Source: Polydactylus sextarius (Eukaryota; Chordata; Actinopteri; Polynemidae). Taken from it: DNA of 64,000 bases. Position numbers and translations under genes: made by a program. The notes beneath the pieces are model-generated. The model worked only from the letters and a program-made list of their open reading frames with translations. It was not told the DNA's origin and made no database searches. Below, one piece after another: positions 34,911 to 47,098 of the stretch (position 1 is its first letter; every line of letters starts with the position of its first letter). The stretch is from positions 22,016,302 to 22,080,301 of the forward strand of contig CM028931.1 of assembly GCA_016801845.1 (NCBI GenBank). Direction: 5' to 3'.

Positions 34911-35648
34911 GTATTAGTTCAGTACATTTCATAGTTAATCTCTTTTTTTTTTTTTTTAAATTTCAGCAAAATGTCGAAGCCAAAAAGCTTCTTACACTGA
35001 TGAAAACTTGACTGAAACAACTTTTATTTTAATGAAAAGTTGCTGCCAGTTTAATCAGTTAATGGTCTGAAAACGTCAGACCGTCTGATATTATGTTTCC
35101 AAATTTTTCCGTTCCATTTTTTTTTTTTTTTTTACAGTGAAGCGATCGAGACAAAGAGTTCAGTGTCCTTTGTCACCAGACCTGAATCCAGTAAAACATT
35201 TACACGACCTGGTACAACAGGAAGTTGGCAGCGTCCACGTTGCAGCTGATACAAGATGATGCAATCTGGTAAAAAAAAAAAAAAAAAAAAAAAAAAGACG
35301 AGGCAACACCGAGGTTCAGCTTAATGTCTCCTGGTCTATTATCACAACAGACGACATTGTCGTGGACTAAATAATCAAATCTCCTCTTCCTGGACATTGT
35401 GGACACAGACAAGTTCAGGTTCAGGTTCGAGTTGAAACAGTTGGACAAAGAAATAAAAGTGACTCAGCGTTTCGGGCCTGACGATAGAAAGATAAGAGCT
35501 GAACGGTTAAAGGGTTAAAATGAAACATTTAATACAAAACGAACCGAACGACGTCAAATTCAACCTTTTTTTTTCTTTTTTTTTAAAGAAATGACAGTAA
35601 AAGTCGTCTTCATTCAGTTGTTTGTTCAAATATGAAGCAAATTACAGT
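34911..35648. other. Intergenic, no feature recognised
   Basis: Unique sequence with poly(T)/poly(A) runs. No coding match was seen. Confidence 0.4.
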
Positions 35649-35654
35649 CACAGT

Positions 35655-35693
<39 letters not shown>

Positions 35694-36270
35694 TATTTAT
35701 ATATACAGACATATATATAAATACAGTATATGGTAGCAGGAGTGTTTACAGTTTATATAAGTATATTTATATATTTATGTTTGAACATGGTGTCTTTACA
35801 CACATATATATATATATATATATAAATATAAAATATTAGATATCAATATATTTTTTATATACATATATACACACATGACATTTTATATATTTAATATATA
35901 TATATATACACATATGTACATAAACACATAAAATATAAGATATTTGTATATATTTTATATCTATATATCATATATATATATACACGTATGACATTTTAAT
36001 AATATATTTTTTAAAATAAATTGTATACACGTGTGTATGTATATATATATATATACACATATAGTAAAAAATATATATAATGAATATTAAAAATACACAC
36101 ACGTGTATGTGTAGCTAGAAAATTGTAATGTATAATAAATATTATTAAAATATACAAATGAAATATATATATATTTTTTATTTGTATATTTTTGATAATA
36201 TTTTATATATACATACACACACACACATATATATATATATATACACAAATCTTTCTTGTATTTTTCTTTC
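35649..36270. repeat. AT/CA-rich tract
   Basis: (TA)n runs at about 35659-35690, 35804-35822 and 36226-36242, joined by degenerate TATATA/ACACA sequence. Confidence 0.9.
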
Positions 36271-37006
36271 ATACTTAAATAAAATTAAGTAGATTTTGTT
36301 TTTAATGTCGTTATTAATAAGTATTTATAGTATAATATACTAAAAAAAAATATTTTAAAGTTATTTTGTATATATAAAAAAGTTGTGCTTATACACGAGG
36401 AGACCAAGATAAGAAACCCTGTGGTGCAGAAAACAGGAAGTGACACACAAGTCTATTAAAACATGTCTCGAGGACGACCCTGACACCACGCGCCACAAAA
36501 AAAATGTCCCACGACGTTAAAAAAAAAAAAAAAGTTTAACAACAAAAGACGTCATTTTATTCCCTTTAATCGTGACGTATTTAATGTAACTTAACGCTAA
36601 ATTCAACTAACAGCAGGTGTTTCCACCGACGAAGAAGAAAACGGTTCATACGAGGACACGTCCCCCCTCGCGCGCTCATCGGTCACGGTGTCATATGGCG
36701 CGTGTATCAACATGTCTGTGATAGTAACCCGGAGGCGAGACAGCCAATTAGATACCGACGTCGGTGCGGGTTGTCAACGTAATACGCAGCGTTACTCACG
36801 CGCTCACACACACACACATTCATATACAACACGCACGCGCTCGCAACCGTTAGAGTCGCGCGTGCATGCTCACGTCCGTAGACGAAGAAAGTGAAAAAAA
36901 AAAAAAAGCAGCAGTGTCAGTATCGGTTGACCTGCTCGTGCTCACCGTCTCGTTCCTTCTTTATTCCTCGAGGAGTTTGTTTTACCGGTTTACCGGAACC
37001 GTCGCT
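36271..37006. other. cox8b upstream region and 5' UTR
   Basis: AT-rich sequence changes to CpG-rich sequence from about 36650 (CGCGCGCTC, ACGCACGCGC and similar words) just before the cox8b ATG, consistent with an unmethylated promoter. No TATA box was recognised. Confidence 0.4.
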
Positions 37007-37114
37007 ATGCCTCTTCCCACCGTGTCCCGGTTGTTCAGGAGCGCAGTGAGGACTCAGCTGGTCCAAGTCGCTAACATCACCGCAAAACCCGCAAAACACA
37101 ACATCACGACTGGG
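37007..37114 (+). CDS. cox8b: cox8b exon 1
   Basis: ATG at 37007, donor ACTGGG|GTGAGT. It encodes the presequence and ITAKPAKHNITTG. The frame is open upstream, but this ATG gives the normal family length. Confidence 0.92.
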
Positions 37115-39358
37115 GTGAGTTGACGCAAACAAAACGTCGCCTTTGATGTCGGGACATCAAAAGAATTCGAACGCGAAAAAATTCCAGAATTTAGTCCCTT
37201 TCATCTTCACCGAACACCTGCATTCTTTTCTTTTTTTCTTTGTTTTTTCAATTTTTTCCTCAAACGCGCACATTCCGCTCAATTAAAACTGCGTCAAACT
37301 TTTTTTTTCCCCCCCTCACCTAGTATTGCTTTATTAATTTATAAATAATATTTTATATCTTTATTCCCTCGCGCTCGTTGCTCCGACGTCGAACTATTTG
37401 TTAACGTCGAACTATTTTTATCACTTTCGATACGCGCGTCAGTATCTCGCCATTATTCCGCCCAACTTCAACACGTAGACATCCTACCAGCCCCAATATA
37501 AACACAATATATACCCACACCACCTACACCTCACGTGTACACATATATACACCCCAACCAGCTATATATATTAACTTAATATTGTCAAATAGGATAATAA
37601 ATGTCAAAATATTAAACATGAAACTCCACGTGACCTGTTGAATAGCTGCCAAGTCATTGCCCTTGATGCTGAAGGTTTAATAAAGGAGACTTGAACTAGT
37701 CCGTGATGAAATATATCGATATAAACGACTGTTCGAGAACATTTATACGCTCGATTTATTCTGCGTTTACTCAAGTTTTAAACAACTGCCTTCGTTTTAT
37801 TACACTATTCTGTTAATCATTTATATGACGCAGCATCAGGGATGATGGGATGTTTAACTTTTAAGACACCGGAGCCATTTTGGCTCAAAGAAGAAAAATT
37901 ATATATAGTTATATTTATTTTTACATTATAAGCCGTTTATAGTTTGGTAAGTAGTTCAAAAATAATATATAGAAAATACAAAAAATTTGGCAAAAATCAA
38001 ACTATACATATACATTTAAAACAACCGAACACTTTTTTTCTTTATATCATAAAAAATTAAGTTAAATGCAGCTAATTTGATCTCGTTAGCTTAATTCTAT
38101 TAGCACAAAGGTTAAAGATGTCGTTGATATTTGATGATTAACTTTAAAAAAATGAAGTTTTTAATAAGACGACTACATTTTTTTTTAGTGTTTAGAAGAA
38201 CGAAGCACTTTTGTTTCTTTATACGACATAAAGTGATGAAGATAAACGAAGCTAATTTGAGCTCGTTAGCTTGATTTCATTAGTGGAAAGGCCAAAGCTA
38301 ACGTTGATATTTGAAATTAATCAGCAATAATCATTACAAACTGTTGAAAAATGGACAATTTTATCTAAAGTGAGACTATATTTGGAACGTATACAATAAA
38401 CAAACCCCTTTGTTTGTTTATACGACAAAAAAATAACAACTATATTAAGATAAATGAAGCTAATTGATCTCGTTAGCTTGATTTCATTAGCATAAGAGTT
38501 AAAAATGATGTTGGTATTTGATAATAATCACAAATAATGTTGAAAGATTAACAATATTATATAAGATGACATTACATTTTTAACATATACAACAACCAAA
38601 CCCTTTTAGTTTCTTTATATAACAAAATAAAATGGACATTTTAAGCTAAATGAAGCTAATTTGATGTCGTTAACTTGATTTCATTTGTGCAAAGGTAAAA
38701 AAAATGATGTTTATATTTGATAATAATCAAAAATAATTATAAAAAAGTTAAAGAATTAACAATATTATATAAGATAACAGTACATTTTGAGCATATACAA
38801 TAACTTAACCCTTTATTTTATTTATATAACAAAGGTATAAGAATATTTTACGCTAATTTGAGCTCATTAGCTTTATTTCGTTAGCATAAGAGTTAAAAAT
38901 GATGTTGGTATTTGATAATAATCACAAATAATGTTGAAAAATTAACAATATTATATAAGATGACATTACATTTTTAACATATACAACAACCAAACCCTTT
39001 TAGTTTCTTTATATAAATAAACAAAATAAATATTTTAAGCTAAATGAAGCTAATTTGATCTCGTTAGCTTGATTTCATTAGTGCGAGGGCTAAAGCTAAT
39101 GTAGATATTTGATAATAATCAGAAATAACACTTGACATTTTGAGTACATACTTAGTTATACATCAAGTTTATGTATTAAATTTGCCCAAAATACAGCTTT
39201 TTAAAAAAAAAAAAAAAAAAAAAAGTTTTTCTCACCAGTTTCTGGATATTTACGTCCAACAGGAGCAGGCGATCGCCATGGTCACCATGTTCATCACCAT
39301 CCTGGGTCCATCCGGCTGGGTCCTGGCTCACCTGGAGGACTACAAGAAGAGGGAGTAA
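37007..39358 (+). CDS. cox8b: COX8B, cytochrome c oxidase subunit 8 (heart/muscle type)
   Basis: Subunit VIII is a small nuclear-encoded single-helix subunit of respiratory complex IV in the inner mitochondrial membrane. Two exons (37007-37114 and 39263-39358) join in phase 0 to give 67 residues. Residues 1-23 (MPLPTVSRLFRSAVRTQLVQ and VAN) are a basic, amphipathic import presequence. The mature start ITAKPAK equals that of mammalian COX8B as I recall it, and EQAIAMVTMFITILGPSGWV then LAHLEDYKKRE follows the EQAI...GWVL.HLD.YKK pattern. These favour COX8B over COX8A. The 2.1-kb intron contains a roughly 197-bp tandem satellite. AATAAA signals lie at 39457-39462 and 39466-39471. Confidence 0.93.
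37115..39262. other. cox8b intron 1
   Basis: AT-rich; the right half is filled by the 197-bp satellite. It ends in poly(A), then TTTCTCACCAG and finally CCAACAG|GAG. The second AG is the one that keeps frame. Confidence 0.85.
38060..39115 (+). repeat. About 197-bp tandem satellite, six units
   Basis: The word GCTAATTTGATCTCGTTAGC or a close variant recurs at 38071, 38251, 38459, 38655, 38852 and 39049 (spacings 180, 208, 196, 197, 197). Each unit continues with TTGATTTCATTAG, a TTTGATAATAATCA block, AACAATATTATATAAGATGA and CAACCAAACCC. The last three units are the most alike. Confidence 0.88.
39263..39358 (+). CDS. cox8b: cox8b exon 2
   Basis: Acceptor CCAACAG|GAG, stop TAA at 39356-39358. 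It encodes the membrane helix and the C-terminal HLEDYKKRE. Confidence 0.92.
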   Translation, partial: EQAIAMVTMFITILGPSGWVLAHLEDYKKRE

Positions 39359-39456
39359 AACCACACGAAGAAGAAGATGGAGGCCGTTCAGCCCGATGAC
39401 CCACGTTCCGTCTGATTTTCTCACCATCCGGTTGACGATGAGACTTCCTGTTTGAC

Positions 39457-39471
39457 AATAAACATAATAAA
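39457..39471 (+). terminator. cox8b polyadenylation signals
   Basis: Two AATAAA hexamers (39457-39462 and 39466-39471), about 100 bp after the stop codon. Confidence 0.7.
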
Positions 39472-41831
39472 TGTACGTTTGATAACAACAAACTGGTCTC
39501 GGTGTGTTTTTGCGTAAAAGGCACAAAATGGCCGATCGTGTCGTCAACAGTTGCGCGTTTCTGCGTTAATACGGCATGAAACAATCGTCAGCGCCGAAGC
39601 TAAAGCTAACGCTAACGCTAAACTTGATTAAAGATCAATAATTCTAAATAACTGAGGATTAAAATCCATCAATTAACTAACATAAAAATACATTTATTAA
39701 TCATAAATATGTCGATTTATATCTTTTAAAAAAAGTAGGAAAAATGCTAATAATGCTACTTTGCTGAAGCTAACAAAATTAGCTAATAATTTAAATAGTC
39801 TACATGGTGAATATTTACTTATATATATTTATAAATGTAAGATTTATTAATCAAGTGTTGCAGTTCCCACTTTTCGCCACCAGATGGAGACAAAACATAA
39901 AGAGGAAGAAGCACAAATACGACAATAAACTTTTATTTTTATTTCATGAAAATATTTAACAACTGTACTTACATTTTCATTTTTTTTTTTTTCCAATTTT
40001 CTGGTAAAAGTAAAAGTCGGAAAAAACATTCAGAATCGGGTAGAAACAGTGAACGTGAAACACGGAAAAAAAATAAAATAAAAATAATAAAAATAAAAGT
40101 TCTATTCCAGCAGATACACAACAATGACTTTGACATTTTAGAGTTTTATTTTTATTTTTTATTTATTTGTGTAGTGAGAGACTTTCAGTTGTTTTGAGGG
40201 AGATTTTTTTTCTTTTTCAAAAAAAAAAAAAAAAAATCAAAAAAAATTCAAAAAAAAATCGTAGGAATTTTTATATATTTAAAAAAAAAAAAAAAATCAT
40301 GAGAAATCAAATAAAAATAATAAGAAAATACAAAAAACAAAAAAATAAGATTTAAAAAAATAAAAAAAAAATAACGAAAAACAAGAAATTAAAAAAAAAA
40401 AAAAACAAAAACAAAATAATAACAATAATTAAAAAAAAAAAATCCTGGCATATTGAAGCTACGAGAAGAAAATTTCATACATTTCGCAATTTACGATGAA
40501 GCTGTAATTACGATTTTCGACAAAACCGCGAACAAAGTGTCCAGTTCGTTAGGACATGTCTGCTCATGAATCTGTCCTGATGTAATATTTGCTTTGTACT
40601 CAAACAGTCGTAGAGCTGAGTCGTATTATTTTCGTGACGTCAACGCGTCGGGTTAAAATAGTGCGAATACTTTGCTCTTACACTGTAAAACAAACGTTAA
40701 GTTTCTTGGCGTAAACAGGCCCGAAGATCGACTGGAGAGTTTTGTTCCAGCTCATTAATTAGTTAGTTAATCTCCTTTTAGTGTTTTGTGTTTTTATCCT
40801 TTAAGCAGCTCACAGGATTTTACTTTAAGAAAACTGAGACTGAAAAGACAAAAAAAAAATTTTTTCTTGTGGTGAAAGTTTCTCATCTGAAATATTACAA
40901 ATTAATCAATTAATTTTAAATCAATGCAATTAAATAACTTTAAAATAACCTAATTAAATTAAAACATTTAATTGATTTAATTAATTTAAAAAAAAAAGTC
41001 TCTCAAGTTAATTGTTTAGCTAAATATTATTGTAGATGCAGTGATTCAATTTTTATTTAAATCAAAAACTTTACTGGAAATTATTCAAATAAAAAAAATT
41101 AAAAAATAAAATAAAAATGTATTTGAAAGGTTGAAAAGAAATTCAGCTTCACAGCAAAAAAAGTTAAATTAAATAAAATTTAAAAAAAAAAAAAAAAAAT
41201 TAATCTAGTTTAACTTATAAAATAAATGAAATTTAAATGAATTAAATAATTAATTATTCAGGTGAATATCGTCATAGATACGGTCCAGAATTTTTCCTGA
41301 ATTAATTGAAATTATTAAAAAAATTTAATAATAATAAAAAAGATTGTTTGATGAGATTATGATGAAATTAACTGTTTTTACTGATTATTATTTAAAAAAA
41401 AAAAAAAAGTGCCCACAAGTTTCCTGTGTGTTTATTGAATAAACTAAAATTAAAAATCAAATTAAAACGTAAAGTAAAACACAAACGTCCGAGTAGTTTT
41501 CAAATCGTCTTCGCTCGTGTTTGATTCAAAGCACCGTCGAGACGAACCAGTGTTCAACATTTAGTGTGGAGAGAAATAAATTAAAGAGAAAATACTAATA
41601 ATCGTAATAATATTTGGTCGCAAAAAAAACACAGTAAAAAAAAAATAAAAATAAAAAAATCGGCAAAATACGTTAAAGTGTACGACTTGACCGAGGAGAA
41701 ACAAGTGGCTAAAAGGCGCTAACTGTCTAGTGTTTTAATTCGATTCAGTGTGAAGACATTCGTTAAATCCTCTTAGCAACAAGCGAGGGAACGCGACGAG
41801 GAAATGTGTCGGAAAAAAAACGAAACAAATT

Positions 41832-41868
<37 letters not shown>

Positions 41869-42358
41869 CCCTGAACACCACTTTGGAAGTTAGAAAATAG
41901 AAATTAAGGCCTCGAACTGGGGGAGGGGGGAACGGGGAGAGGGAAATAAGCAAGAACTTTGCATAAAACCATCGTTACGAACCCGTTAGCGAGTTAGCGA
42001 GTTAGCGAGTTAGCTAGCCTGTCTGTTCTTCTAGACGGACAGAGCCCCCTGAGAAAGGCTAGCGTCGTGGTTTGACGCTAACCTGTGACCCTCCAGCGAC
42101 GCGGGTCGCTCCAAACTGTTTAATTTCGTATATTCTGTTTTAAATAAACAGCTCATGTGGTAATGTAGTAGTCGTGGTCGCCCGGTGACGCGAGGAGAAG
42201 AGTTTTGTGCTGTCGTACCGATGGCTCGAGTCAAACAAAAACAAACAAACAAAAAAATAAAAACTGCTTTATACTCGGCACCACCGGCGGAGCGGGGGCG
42301 GTCCAGGATTTAGTCTGGTCCCGTGTTAAAAAGTCACGTCGCCGTGGTCCGAGTCCTG
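39472..42358. other. Intergenic between cox8b and tmem170a (convergent genes)
   Basis: Very AT-rich with many poly(A) and poly(T) runs and no coding match. The right end should contain the tmem170a 3' UTR; a minus-strand ATTAAA at 42119-42124 is a possible poly(A) signal. (GTTAGCGA)n-like repeats lie at 41985-42013. Confidence 0.45.
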
Positions 42359-42489
42359 CTAAAGGGTGGCGAGGACCCTGAGGAAAGAGATGATGAGGAC
42401 GCAGAAGGACTGTCCGACGCCGAAGACGAGAGCCTCCAGCGAGATCATCCTCTTCCCCGCCGCCTTGTACACGCCGGCGATGGCTGCAC
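42359..42489 (-). CDS. tmem170a: tmem170a exon 3
   Basis: Acceptor TTTTCTCAAG|GTGCAG, stop TAG at 42361-42359. It encodes AAIAGVYKAAGKRMISLEAL through the last helix to RVLATL. Confidence 0.94.
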
Positions 42490-44019
42490 CTTGAGAAAAG
42501 AAAGAAAGAAATGAAAAAAACAAAACTGTCAGTATTTAACGTTGCTCTAAAGAAACGGATGCAAACCTTAAAGATTCGGCTCAACTCGCTCGCGCCTAGC
42601 TTAAATGCTAATCGCTAAATGTAGCGTCCTGCGCTTATCACTTTAAGGTGAAACCATCCAGGTATTAACACTGCATTTAGCCAAACTTGTACCAGTAGAA
42701 GTGTTGAAGTATGCGAATTTAGACACGTGACATGTTTGTTGTTAAAAATATTAGCCAGTTTTAGCTTTACCCACTTGATCTAGCTTGTTTTTAAATCAGT
42801 CTAAGTGGCATCATGTGACTATTCGCAGCTGCGGCGATTTGTTGACGGCTAAGTGAGTAAAAAGTAGCGAGTTGTTTTATTACTTACTCGTAAGGACTCC
42901 CCCAAAAACCGGCCCCACTATGCCCATGAGGATGATGGCGATGGGCATGAACCGCGCCACTTTGTGTTGACGCAACGTGGCGAGCGATAGCAGAGCCGCC
43001 GGCAGGTGGAAGACCAGAGACGAGACCGTCGCCCATAAAAACACCCCGTACCACATTTCTGTACAAAAACAAAGTGATGTCAACACAAATCAGACGATCA
43101 GACGTCACGTAAACGACACTCGAGGGCATTTAGGCAAAGATGTCGGGCTCCACTAGCTATATGTCGTCAGTGGAGGGAGGCTAACGTGTGCAACAAATGG
43201 GAAAATAATCCACCAACACAGTAACAGTTAATATATTTCATATATGTCATATTTAATATTAATTTTACATTGCCAAAGATGAAAATCCCCACTAAAATCA
43301 AGGGCTAACTGTCTACAACTCTATTATAGCTATTATTTATACTTTAAAACAGTTATGCTAGCATGCTACATTATATTTTCAGTTGTTTTTTAACTATTGT
43401 GCTGCTAATTTTACTACATTACAGTTCAAAAACACAAATATTTGGTCAGTGAGTTTTAAAATTTTGCCTCTAGCCATCACCAATTTCACTTTATTAGCAA
43501 ATTAGCATCTTTACAACAAAGCTAAGTTAGCATTAACTCCAAAGCAATTAAAGTTGTTGTCTTTCCCCCCACGTTCGTAACTAATTTTCGTACTTATTTT
43601 GCGTCAAACGTTTCTTAATTAACGCTAAAAACGTCTGCTTATAACAATAATAATAGTGGAGTGGCAGAAAGTTAGCTAGCTAGCTTAACTAGCTAGGTAC
43701 CTAGCGATGCTAACGCGTTCAAACAAGTGTTTATAACTAACCTAAACGGGTTTATTTACACCGGAAGTGAGCAAGTTAGCGTCAGAGAAGTTCGTTAAAA
43801 AATGATAACGCGTATAACTTTATGTAATATTCATCTCTAGCAATATGGCGAAGTATCGGCTACGTAGCATGTTTAGCTAGCATGCTACAAAAACATTAGC
43901 TCACCTGAGAAGTCGCTGAGAGATGTGTCGTTGCTGTAGTTTGCGCCAATTTTCCTCGGCACGAGGTTCAAGCCGAGTATTTGTTGGGCAAAGCCGATGC
44001 CGCTGTATCTATCTGACAT
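42359..44019 (-). CDS. tmem170a: TMEM170A, three-helix ER/nuclear-envelope membrane protein
   Basis: Three exons (43905-44019, 42888-43058, 42359-42489) give 138 residues in one frame. The N-terminus MSDRYSGIGFAQQILGLNLV carries an NDTS sequon. EMWYGVFLWATVSSLVFHLP, then FMPIAIILMGIVGPVFGGVL, then GQSFCVLIISFLRVLATL form three hydrophobic helices. The EMWYGVFLWA, LMGIVGP and SFLRVLATL strings match TMEM170A; TMEM170B would read EMWYWIFLWA. Human TMEM170A is reported to shape ER sheets and the nuclear envelope; that role is carried over, not shown here. The length is close to the human protein (144). It is convergent with cox8b. Confidence 0.95.
42888..43058 (-). CDS. tmem170a: tmem170a exon 2
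   Basis: Acceptor TTTTTGTACAG|AAATG, donor ACGA|GTAAGT. It encodes the first two helices with the RQHKVARFMP loop between them. Confidence 0.94.
43905..44019 (-). CDS. tmem170a: tmem170a exon 1
   Basis: ATG at 44019, donor TTCTCAG|GTGAGC. It encodes 38 residues up to SLSDFS. Confidence 0.92.
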
Positions 44020-44344
44020 TTCTCACACTGACGGTACAAACTACATGCGGGAAAAAGACGAAGAAAACCATGAGAGTCGGCGAGTGTCGTTCCCGACGCT
44101 AATGCTAGCTAGCTTGTCAACACAACTTGTTGTGTTTTGACGGGCTCTGACGTCAGTTTGACGTAGGTTTCCGCCCAGATCGTATCCTCTCAGGTGGACG
44201 CAGGTTCGAGTCCTGTAACCGACATAAATATTTAACACTGGACCCCTTTCTCTAAGGAAAAGGGGTTGACGGGACGCCAACAGGACACAGCTAGCGTCCT
44301 CTACCACAACCCAACATCCTAAGTCCCGCCCTTCCCTGTCTGTG

Positions 44345-44407
44345 ATTGGCTCTCCCCGATAATCTCCTCCAGCCAATCACAACGCTCGTTGCCGGGTAGA
44401 AGCCAAT
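44345..44407. promoter_or_regulatory. Three CCAAT boxes upstream of tmem170a
   Basis: ATTGG at 44345-44349 and CCAAT at 44373-44377 and 44403-44407, each in extended NF-Y context (TGATTGGC, AGCCAATCAC, AGCCAATCAG) and spaced about 28-30 bp. They lie 330-390 bp upstream of the tmem170a ATG within GC-rich sequence. Confidence 0.6.
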
Positions 44408-44409
44408 CA

Positions 44410-46836
44410 GAAAAGAAGGCGGGTACTCAACCCGGAAAAAGTCATAAAATAAGGATTAATATTCAGAAAAATGCCGTTACAAAGCGTTTTAATTAGCGCA
44501 AAAAAATTTTATAGCAATATATTAGCATGTGCTAAAGCTAAAACAAGCTAATTGAAGCACAAAACACTGTTATTGTCTTCTATAGTTAAATAACCTGTTT
44601 TTAAACAGTAAATATTAACTACTAATAAAAATAACCATATTTACTTCCACATTTGTTTCCATTTTGCGTGTAAATTTACGCTAATTAAGCTAATTTGAAG
44701 AGGAAAAAAAAAAATCACACGCGACTAACTCTGTTCTGGGTTTGACCAAAGTTGCGACACTTACGAAAAAGGGAAAATTAAAACAATAAAAAATAAAAAT
44801 GATACTGACCTTTCCATGGTTTTTGTGCTCTTCAAATATGGCCGCCATCTTGATTTTTACAATTCCATCGACGATTAAAGCAGCAACACACCAGACGTTA
44901 GCAACATGCTAACTAGCACATTCCTTAGCATATTGTGCTAAATTGCTAATTCGGATTTCAGTAAAATATTTAATATAAATTGGCGAAATACTAGCGTGTT
45001 CAAAAAAAAAAAAAAAAAAAAAACAATAGGCCGAATAAAAATCTTAGCAATGATTAAAAAAAAAAAAAAGCCCAATAAACCATCTTAGCCTCAGACATTA
45101 GCATGAAATTTAATTAAGTATTAATCCAAAAAAAAAGAAAAAAGAAAAAAGTGGGTGTTTGTGCTATCCTCTGTAAATAGCTTATTCCCTTCCAAATACT
45201 GGTAAAGAAAATTATAAATTACAAAAATAAAACAAAACAAAACAAAAACATTTGCTGTTGGAACCAAATGCCACACAGTGAATAAGTCATCGCTTAGCGA
45301 GAGAGTCGCTAATGTTAAAGCAAAAAAAAAAAAATAAAATAAAACATTTTCATGGCGGCTGCAGATAAAGAGCAGTGATTGGTTGATATCGATATACCCT
45401 ACAGCTTTAATGCTGTGACAGATACAAAGATTAGCTAAGATTAGCTCACTAGCGATGGCTAGCAGTTAGCCTGTGAATCACAAAAAACAAAATGGAGGTG
45501 AAACATCGACTCAGAATGGTCCGCTAACTGCGCGCAGGAAGCTAACTTCGCTAAATGTTACAGCAAACGCGACTGGTACCGGTACCGTTTCGTCCCGTAA
45601 AAAACAAACAAATAAAAGCTGCTTCTGTCTGTTGGTCTGTACATTTGCACAATAAAACACTTGTAGTTTGAACTTGTCCAGCAGCTGATATCGTCACTTC
45701 CTGATGCTACAATTAGCATTAGCGGTCCTCGAGCTGCTGTTTGCTGGTCCGTACATCCTCAAAAACAAGCGCTTGAGTTTGGAACTTGTTCTTCTGAAGC
45801 TACAATTAGCATTAGCGGTCTTCAGAGATGAATTCTTAAATCATAAACTAGCTTGTTCGCGTCGTTTTCTGCGTATAGTTAAAGTTGCTGTTAGCAGCAC
45901 TTTAGCTTCCTCCAAGTTAGCTAAAAATATCTCCTTCCCGGCGTAGACGTAACTGGTCTAAGAAGCACTTAAAATAAGGTTTTGGCAAAAACCAAAAAAA
46001 TTTGATTGTTTAGTAGGGGTTAAAAAAAAAAACAAAAAAAAAAAATACAAAAATAATGCATCTACAGCACCCAGTTCAGTTAGCCTCCTAGCTAAGAGGT
46101 AGGAACTCAGTTAGCATGAATGCTGCCTGCTAGAAGGGTTGGTATGGCTCTTAATTAAGAGGAAAAAAAAAAAAAAAACAAAACATAATTTGACTTCTGT
46201 AATAAATAAAGAAAAAAAGAAAAAAATTCAAAATTTTTTTACAAAGAATACCTGCGACAAAAAAAAAAAAAAATTTACGTGAGTAACCTTTTAAAATATA
46301 TATATTTTAGATTTAGTCGAAGTAGTTTAAAAAAAAAAAAAAAAAAACGAACCAATTTTTTTTTTTTTTTTTTTGAATTTTTTTGAAAATAGCAACTGTT
46401 ATCAAGTGTCATCGTCCAGCTGTTTTGTTTTTTTTTTCTTCTTACTGTTTCCGTGTGGTAATTCAACGTCAACATGTTTCTGCAATACGTTGTTTTTTTT
46501 TTTTTTTTTTTGCTTTTGTTTCCTTTTTATAAAATATTTTATTCATACAATCATTCTTTAACTATAGCAACATTACTATTTAATTTTCGAGTGGCAAGAT
46601 ATCAGTCGCACATCACCTCATAAGAACAATAGTATATAAACAAATGCAGAGAGAGAGAGAAAGAGAGAGAGAGAAAAAAAAAACTATTCTGTATCCGTTT
46701 GAGTATGTCTCTCGTTTTCGTTTTGTTTTTTTTTGTTGTTTTTTTCAGTTCACCCCGTCTGTCTGTACACCTGTCTGTCTTCGTCTTGTCTCGTCAGTGA
46801 TGAGCCGATGGGAGTATTGCTGGTCCTGGTTGAGAG

Positions 46837-46868
<32 letters not shown>

Positions 46869-47034
46869 GTGTGTGGGGAGAAAGGGGGGAGGTCGTGTGT
46901 GATTGGTTCAGCGCAGAGCAGTGGTGTCCTCCGAAGGCCATCGTTGCCATGACGAGGAGCTCTGCGTCGGCGGAACAGGAAGGAGGAAGGGGGGAGAGAG
47001 GAAGGGGGAGAGAGGAGGAGGAGGAGGGGGGCGC
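44410..47034. other. Intergenic between tmem170a and ppp6r3, including the ppp6r3 3' UTR
   Basis: AT-rich with poly(A) runs and dispersed TTAGC words. A YY1-like GCCGCCATCTTG lies at 44841-44852. A duplicated block (GCTACAATTAGCATTAGCGGTC at about 45706 and 45799) has no coding match. The part next to ppp6r3 holds (GA)n (46650-46675), (TG)n (46838-46864) and G/A-rich sequence, which should be its 3' UTR. Confidence 0.45.
46538..46543 (-). terminator. Candidate ppp6r3 polyadenylation signal
   Basis: TTTATT on the plus strand, that is AATAAA in gene sense, about 490 nt after the ppp6r3 stop. Confidence 0.45.
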
Positions 47035-47098
47035 TCACGCCGGCCCGTTGACGGCTGGTTCTGAGGCGGCGGTGGCGGCGGCGGCGTTCTGATCCAAC
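47035..47098 (-). CDS. ppp6r3: ppp6r3 last exon (e19)
   Basis: Acceptor GTTTCTCAG|G, TGA at 47037-47035. It encodes LDQNAAAATAASEPAVNGPA; the Ala/Thr run comes from a GCC-rich stretch. Confidence 0.9.
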
